Shown: piece after piece, positions 7,680-10,883 of the stretch
Numbering within the stretch: position 1 is the first letter of the stretch
Layout of the letters: each line of letters opens with the position of its first letter
DNA from: Methanomassiliicoccales archaeon
Lineage (GTDB): Archaea; Thermoplasmatota; Thermoplasmata; Methanomassiliicoccales; UBA472
Assembly: GCA_013329565.1 (NCBI GenBank)
Contig: DUJZ01000053.1
Span: 1-10,883, forward strand
Reading direction: 5' to 3'
DNA: 10,883 bases
Notes under the pieces: model-generated
The model's input: only the letters and a program-made list of their open reading frames with translations
Databases searched by the model: none
Told to the model about the DNA's origin: nothing
Program-made: the position numbers and the translations under genes

Positions 7680-7687
7680 CTATATAG
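7680..7687 (-). promoter_or_regulatory. TATA box of pstCA
   Basis: CTATATAG (the same on both strands) lies 43.5 nt upstream of the pstCA ATG, centre to A. An archaeal start site about 26 nt downstream would fall at 7657, giving a 17-nt leader that is filled by the short ORF. pstCA thus has its own promoter, separate from pstS. Confidence 0.55.
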
Positions 7688-7738
7688 AAACAGGCCAGAC
7701 AATACTGCCGGAGATCGATAGAGGCCGGGGCTAGGAAC

Positions 7739-7761
7739 AAAAAATTAAAAAATCGGAAAAA
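7739..7761 (-). terminator. Oligo-T terminator downstream of pstS
   Basis: On the minus strand, three T runs (T5, T6, T6) follow within 23 bases, starting about 33 nt after the pstS stop. Archaeal RNA polymerase terminates at such T-rich tracts without needing a hairpin. The position, before the pstCA TATA box, supports separate pstS and pstCA transcripts. Confidence 0.65.
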
Positions 7762-7793
7762 GGTTTGAAAGGGGTTTATCGAACCTGTCCATC

Positions 7794-8807
7794 TCAGTAT
7801 ATCGACTGGGTGTAGGAGATGAACCCGGCGTCCTCGCAGAACGCTACATTGTTCTCGGCCTCGAGGATGAAGTTGATGAAGGTCTGAACCTCACCGGTCG
7901 GCTCGCCGTTGGTCAGAATGACCAGGGGCCTGGAGGCCTCGTAGCCACCATCGATGCCCATGACGCCCTTCACGATCTTCTTGGCGTCAGGAAAGACGTC
8001 ATTGAACCCGAGGTAGTCAACATCGGCGGACTCCGCCATGCCGTAGGAGGCGAAGCCGATCCTCATGTTGGTCCCGGTCATCATCGCGTCGATCATGCCC
8101 TGGTTCCCATTGACGCTCACATCGGCCGTGTTCGTGCCGAAGAACGCTTTATCGTCGAGCATCATTTCCGCAAAGCCGTCCTCGGTACCGGACTCATCGG
8201 CCCTGTCGTAGGTTACGAGGAGGACGATCGAGGTGTCAACACCGGTGTCGGGGTTGAGAGCGGTAGCGAGGTCTCCAACATCCGCTATGGTGCCCAGGTA
8301 GATGTCCTTGGCGATGACGGCGGTCAAGTTGCCGTAGTCAGCAGCATCTACACCGGCTGTGGCCAGTTCGGCGCTCAGAGCGTCGTTCATGACCATGACG
8401 ATACCGTCATAGGCGATGGTGGTCTGGACCAGGTTCGGGTAAGCCTCGATCTCGGAAGCCTTCAGAGCCCTGGAGGCCATGCCGATGTCGCACTTGTCCT
8501 GACCGATGGTCACGACACCAGCGCCGGACCCGACGTTGCTTATGCTGATCGCGTAGCTGGGGTTCTGTTCCATGTAGGCGGCAGCGGCCGGGGTCATGAA
8601 CTCGAACACGGTGGAGCTTCCGGCTATGGTGATGGTGTTGGTTATGTCCACACCTCCCATATCATCCTGCATATCCTGTTGCCATCCGGATTGCCACAGA
8701 TAGAAGCCGGACGACGCCGCTACGGCGATGAGCACCAGCATCAGGGTGGCGATGACAGGCGAGATGGCACTGACATCTTTCTTCATTTTCTTCAACATCT
8801 TTTGCAT
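7794..8807 (-). CDS. pstS: Phosphate-binding protein PstS with archaeal type IV pilin-like N-terminus
   Basis: The protein has 337 residues from the ATG at 8807. Residues about 55-335 are a PstS-type phosphate-binding domain: IAGSSTVFEF (61-70), VGSGAGVVTIGQDKCDIGMA (92-111), the phosphate-contact motif DRADESGTEDGF (201-212) and the usual C-terminal ending INFILEAENN...AGFISY. The N-terminus is not a Sec or lipoprotein signal. It is a charged stretch (KKMKKD) followed by SAISPVIATLMLVLIAVA (13-30), the signature of archaeal pilin/archaellin N-terminal domains (Pilin_N), which are cut by the prepilin peptidase PibD/FlaK on the cytoplasmic side before the hydrophobic stretch. PstS should therefore stay membrane-anchored or join a pilus-like assembly and hand phosphate to PstCA. 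Only two cysteines are present (106, 324). M4 (8798) is the better start if the mRNA is leaderless, because a TATA-like box lies 26.5 nt before it; a G-run at 8816-8820 instead favours M1. Confidence 0.93.
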   Translation of the reverse strand: MQKMLKKMKKDVSAISPVIATLMLVLIAVAASSGFYLWQSGWQQDMQDDMGGVDITNTITIAGSSTVFEFMTPAAAAYMEQNPSYAISISNVGSGAGVVTIGQDKCDIGMASRALKASEIEAYPNLVQTTIAYDGIVMVMNDALSAELATAGVDAADYGNLTAVIAKDIYLGTIADVGDLATALNPDTGVDTSIVLLVTYDRADESGTEDGFAEMMLDDKAFFGTNTADVSVNGNQGMIDAMMTGTNMRIGFASYGMAESADVDYLGFNDVFPDAKKIVKGVMGIDGGYEASRPLVILTNGEPTGEVQTFINFILEAENNVAFCEDAGFISYTQSIY

Positions 8808-8820
8808 TTTAGGTTCCCCC

Positions 8821-8828
8821 TATTTATC
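8821..8828 (-). promoter_or_regulatory. TATA-like box of pstS
   Basis: The minus strand reads GATAAATA. Its centre (8824.5) is 17.5 nt from the ATG at 8807 but 26.5 nt from the next in-frame ATG at 8798. If it is the real promoter, the message is leaderless and PstS starts at residue 4 of the long reading frame. An alternative, weaker T-rich stretch near 8915-8922 would give a leader of about 85 nt. Confidence 0.45.
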
Positions 8829-8851
8829 GCCATCACTTCACTCGGAAGATC

Positions 8852-8874
8852 ACGGGCGAGGGCCTTTAGCCCGT
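8852..8874 (-). repeat. Inverted repeat upstream of pstS
   Basis: ACGGGC (8852-8857) is matched by GCCCGT (8869-8874) around an 11-nt spacer. It lies about 65 bp upstream of the predicted pstS start site. It could be a regulator site, or an RNA hairpin if transcription starts further upstream. Confidence 0.3.
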
Positions 8875-9020
8875 AATTAGCGAGAACCGTAGCCTACTTG
8901 AGCCTTGCACAAATAGAAAAAGGGACGGGGCTTTCGCTCACTACCTCCCTAACCAACCATGAAAAAATGTATCATCCTTTCTGATTTTTCAAAACCATGC
9001 ATAGGGGCGATCAAAGGTCT

Positions 9021-9041
9021 AGAACCTGTGTGACAGGTTCT
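9021..9041 (+). promoter_or_regulatory. Perfect 21-bp palindrome, candidate operator between pstS and the secretion ATPase
   Basis: AGAACCTGT and ACAGGTTCT are perfect 9-bp inverted arms around GTG. It sits in the 284-bp divergent region, about 66 bp before the TATA-like box of the ATPase gene and about 200 bp from that of pstS. Arms of this length with a 3-nt spacer are typical of a site for a dimeric regulator. No T-run follows, which speaks against a terminator. The regulator is unknown. Confidence 0.55.
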
Positions 9042-9083
9042 GTAAATGCCTCCCGGTCCGGTCATTTTTCTACATTCCTAATG

Positions 9084-9091
9084 ATTAAATA
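9084..9091 (+). promoter_or_regulatory. TATA-like box of the secretion ATPase gene
   Basis: ATTAAATA ends directly before the first ATG (9092), too close to serve that start. Its centre (9087.5) is 25.5 nt from the in-frame ATG at 9113 (M8), so a leaderless message starting there is likely. No Shine-Dalgarno precedes either ATG. Confidence 0.45.
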
Positions 9092-10873
9092 ATGAGCCCC
9101 GCTCGTAACCTCATGGGTAACATATTGGGCGCCTTCGCCGTCCCCCTGAAGACCGTCAAGGATAAGACGGAAGGCGACCCTTTTTTTGATGTCAAGAAAA
9201 GGGACCTCTTAAGGTCCAAGCTCAAGGATCTGGAGAAGGAGATCATGGGCGAATCGGCCGTGACCGATAAGATTGCCCTGCATGAGATCATATCGTACAT
9301 GCGAAGGCAGAGGGAGAACCAGGGGACGAACATTGATCTCGCATACCCGGTTAGACCTCCCTATTCCTTTGTCGAGGTGAACTTCGACCCCCGGGAGGGA
9401 GAGTACCGCTATAATGTCAGGGAGCCTCACCTGCGTTCCGAGGACGCGCATCTCATACAGGAGATCAAGGAGAAGATGGAGGCCACCATGGACCAGGAGG
9501 AGATCCCTACCGATGATGGCAACGTATTCTGCCGATCGCCCAATATGACCTCCTTCATAAAGAGGCGCTACTTGGAGGTCCTAGACCTGTTCGACATCGG
9601 CGTGGACGCCAAACGAAATCCGGTGTATCAATATTACATAGAAAGGGACCTTATCGGATTGTCGCGGTGCGACGCCGTCCTGAACGACCCCTTCGTTGAA
9701 GATATCAGTTGCAACGGGGCTGGCTTGCCTCTTTATGTTTTTCACCGGGTTTTTGGTTCCATGAAGACGAACGTGATGTTCCCGGACGACCTGGAGCTGA
9801 ACCGTTTCGTGGTCAAACTTGCCCAGGTGTCGGGACGCCACGTCTCCATCTATCAGCCAATATTAGATGCGACGCTGTGCGACGGGAGCCGAGTGAATCT
9901 GACCCTGGGGTCGGAGGTGACCACAAAGGGATCCACCTTCACTGTGCGTAAGTTCTCCTACGACCCCATATCCCCGATCGACCTGATCAAGTTCGGTTCG
10001 GTCTCGTCCCAGCAGTTGGCGTACTTCTGGACGTTGATCGAGAACAAGAAGTCATTGCTGGTGTCCGGGGGAACGGCCAGCGGGAAGACCACCCTCATGA
10101 ACGCCCTGTGCATGTTCATCCGCCCGGAGGACAAGATCGTTTCCATAGAGGACACCCCGGAGATCCAGATAGAGCATACCAATTGGATCCAATCCGTCTC
10201 TCGTTCAGGGTACGGCATGGCCGGCAGCGGGTCGAACGCCGGGGGGGCGTCGGGGATGAGCAATCCAGGGGGTTCCACGCCAGGCTCTATCACCCTGTTC
10301 GACCTATTGATCGCCGCCCTCCGTCAGAGACCGGAGTACATCATCGTGGGGGAGGTCAGGGGGAAGGAGGCCTTCACCCTGTTCCAGGCCATTGCAGTCG
10401 GCCACGCCTCCATGGGAACTGTCCACGCCGGAGGGATTGACGAGCTGATGCATCGCATCGAGAACGAGCCCATGAACATCCCCCGGGTGCTTTTCCAGAG
10501 CCTTGACGCCGTGGCGTTCCAAGGGCAGGTGATCTACAAGGGTCGCCGGGTCCGCCGGATCAAGAGCGTCACCGAGATCCTGGAGATAGAACCGACCACC
10601 AACGATCTGATGACGAACGAGGTGTTCGCCTGGGACCCCTTCAACGACCAGTTCGAGTTCAACGGCCGGAGCTACGTGTTGGAATCGATCGCCAAAGAGA
10701 CCGGCCGCATGGCCGACCGCATACTCGAGGAGATGGGCAGAAAGAAGCGTTACCTTGACCAGATCCATAGCAGGGGCATTTCGTACTATAAGGACGTAAG
10801 CGACGCCATCGGCGCATACTATGTCGATCCAGACAACGCCTTTGAAAAGCTCGAAGGAAGGAAAAGTAATTGA
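9092..10873 (+). CDS. Archaeal type II/IV secretion system ATPase (GspE/TadA/FlaI family), pilus assembly type
   Basis: The 593-residue protein is a hexameric motor ATPase of the kind that builds archaeal pili or archaella. An N-terminal region (1-185), which I do not recognise, precedes the family N-domain (about 186-300; LNDPFVEDISCNGAG at 197-211). The RecA-like core has Walker A GGTASGKTT (326-334), Asp box SIEDTPEIQI (351-360), Walker B IIVGEVRG with Glu421 (417-424), arginine-rich ALRQRPEY (409-416) and His box GHASMGTVHAG (437-447). All catalytic residues are intact. A Gly/Ser/Asn-rich stretch of about 25 residues (373-398) is inserted between the Asp and Walker B boxes. It has no archaellum genes beside it; it is divergent from pstS, whose product has a pilin-like N-terminus, so a shared assembly system is inferred. 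The likely true start is M8 at 9113 (586 residues), from the TATA spacing. A second gene seems to begin right after the stop. Confidence 0.93.
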   Translation: MSPARNLMGNILGAFAVPLKTVKDKTEGDPFFDVKKRDLLRSKLKDLEKEIMGESAVTDKIALHEIISYMRRQRENQGTNIDLAYPVRPPYSFVEVNFDPREGEYRYNVREPHLRSEDAHLIQEIKEKMEATMDQEEIPTDDGNVFCRSPNMTSFIKRRYLEVLDLFDIGVDAKRNPVYQYYIERDLIGLSRCDAVLNDPFVEDISCNGAGLPLYVFHRVFGSMKTNVMFPDDLELNRFVVKLAQVSGRHVSIYQPILDATLCDGSRVNLTLGSEVTTKGSTFTVRKFSYDPISPIDLIKFGSVSSQQLAYFWTLIENKKSLLVSGGTASGKTTLMNALCMFIRPEDKIVSIEDTPEIQIEHTNWIQSVSRSGYGMAGSGSNAGGASGMSNPGGSTPGSITLFDLLIAALRQRPEYIIVGEVRGKEAFTLFQAIAVGHASMGTVHAGGIDELMHRIENEPMNIPRVLFQSLDAVAFQGQVIYKGRRVRRIKSVTEILEIEPTTNDLMTNEVFAWDPFNDQFEFNGRSYVLESIAKETGRMADRILEEMGRKKRYLDQIHSRGISYYKDVSDAIGAYYVDPDNAFEKLEGRKSN

Positions 10874-10883
10874 ATGATTGAGC
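10874..10883 (+). CDS. Start of a downstream gene (only first codons in window)
   Basis: ATG at 10874 directly follows the ATPase stop (TGAATG), with a purine-rich AAGGAAGGAAAAG (10854-10866) before it that can act as a ribosome site. Only Met-Ile-Glu is visible. In archaeal pilus loci the ATPase is usually followed by the membrane platform protein (TadC/FlaJ, GspF-like); that identity is a guess from context. Confidence 0.4.

Noticed and set aside
9181..9187. T7 run early in the secretion ATPase gene, as an attenuator
   Set aside because: A T run alone within a coding region is weak evidence, and codons CCT TTT TTT GAT read normally through it.

Overview
The window reads as archaeal, most plausibly a Thermoplasmata-like euryarchaeon such as Methanomassiliicoccales; that placement is an inference. 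The archaeal signs are TATA boxes about 26 nt before start codons with no Shine-Dalgarno, a PhoU with an AbrB-type N-terminus, an archaeal pilin-type N-terminal signal, an archaeal GspE/FlaI-like secretion ATPase, and a T-tract terminator. Bases 1-1421 (minus) hold most of an ASKHA-domain [2Fe-2S] protein of the RACo type (reductive activator of corrinoid proteins), cut off by the window start. It is divergent from a CDF zinc-type metal exporter (1503-2414, plus).

Bases 2549-8807 are a complete Pst high-affinity phosphate uptake locus in an unusual arrangement. phoU (AbrB-PhoU) and pstB run on plus. They converge on one 1068-residue gene on minus that fuses both permeases, PstC and PstA. It carries four extra N-terminal membrane segments and a roughly 355-residue, sequon-rich extracellular region inserted in the PstC half. 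pstS lies behind it on minus, separated by a T-tract terminator and a new promoter. PstS binds phosphate outside, PstCA moves it through the membrane, PstB powers transport, and PhoU is expected to regulate the system.

The most striking point is that PstS has no ordinary secretion or lipoprotein signal. It starts with an archaeal type IV pilin N-terminus, and the gene divergent from it (9092-10873) encodes a type IV pilus/secretion ATPase, probably followed at once by a second gene starting at 10874. This resembles the bindosome concept described in Sulfolobus, where sugar-binding proteins with class III signals are assembled by a pilus-like machine. Here the ligand would be phosphate. The 284-bp divergent region contains a perfect 21-bp palindrome (9-bp arms), a likely operator.

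At the regulatory level, five TATA-like boxes sit 25.5-26.5 nt from an ATG, suggesting mostly leaderless mRNAs. This argues for shorter starts for pstS (8798) and the ATPase (9113). It also reveals a six-codon leader ORF (7657-7637) whose stop overlaps the pstCA start as ATGA. Stretches over 300 bases without a gene: none.
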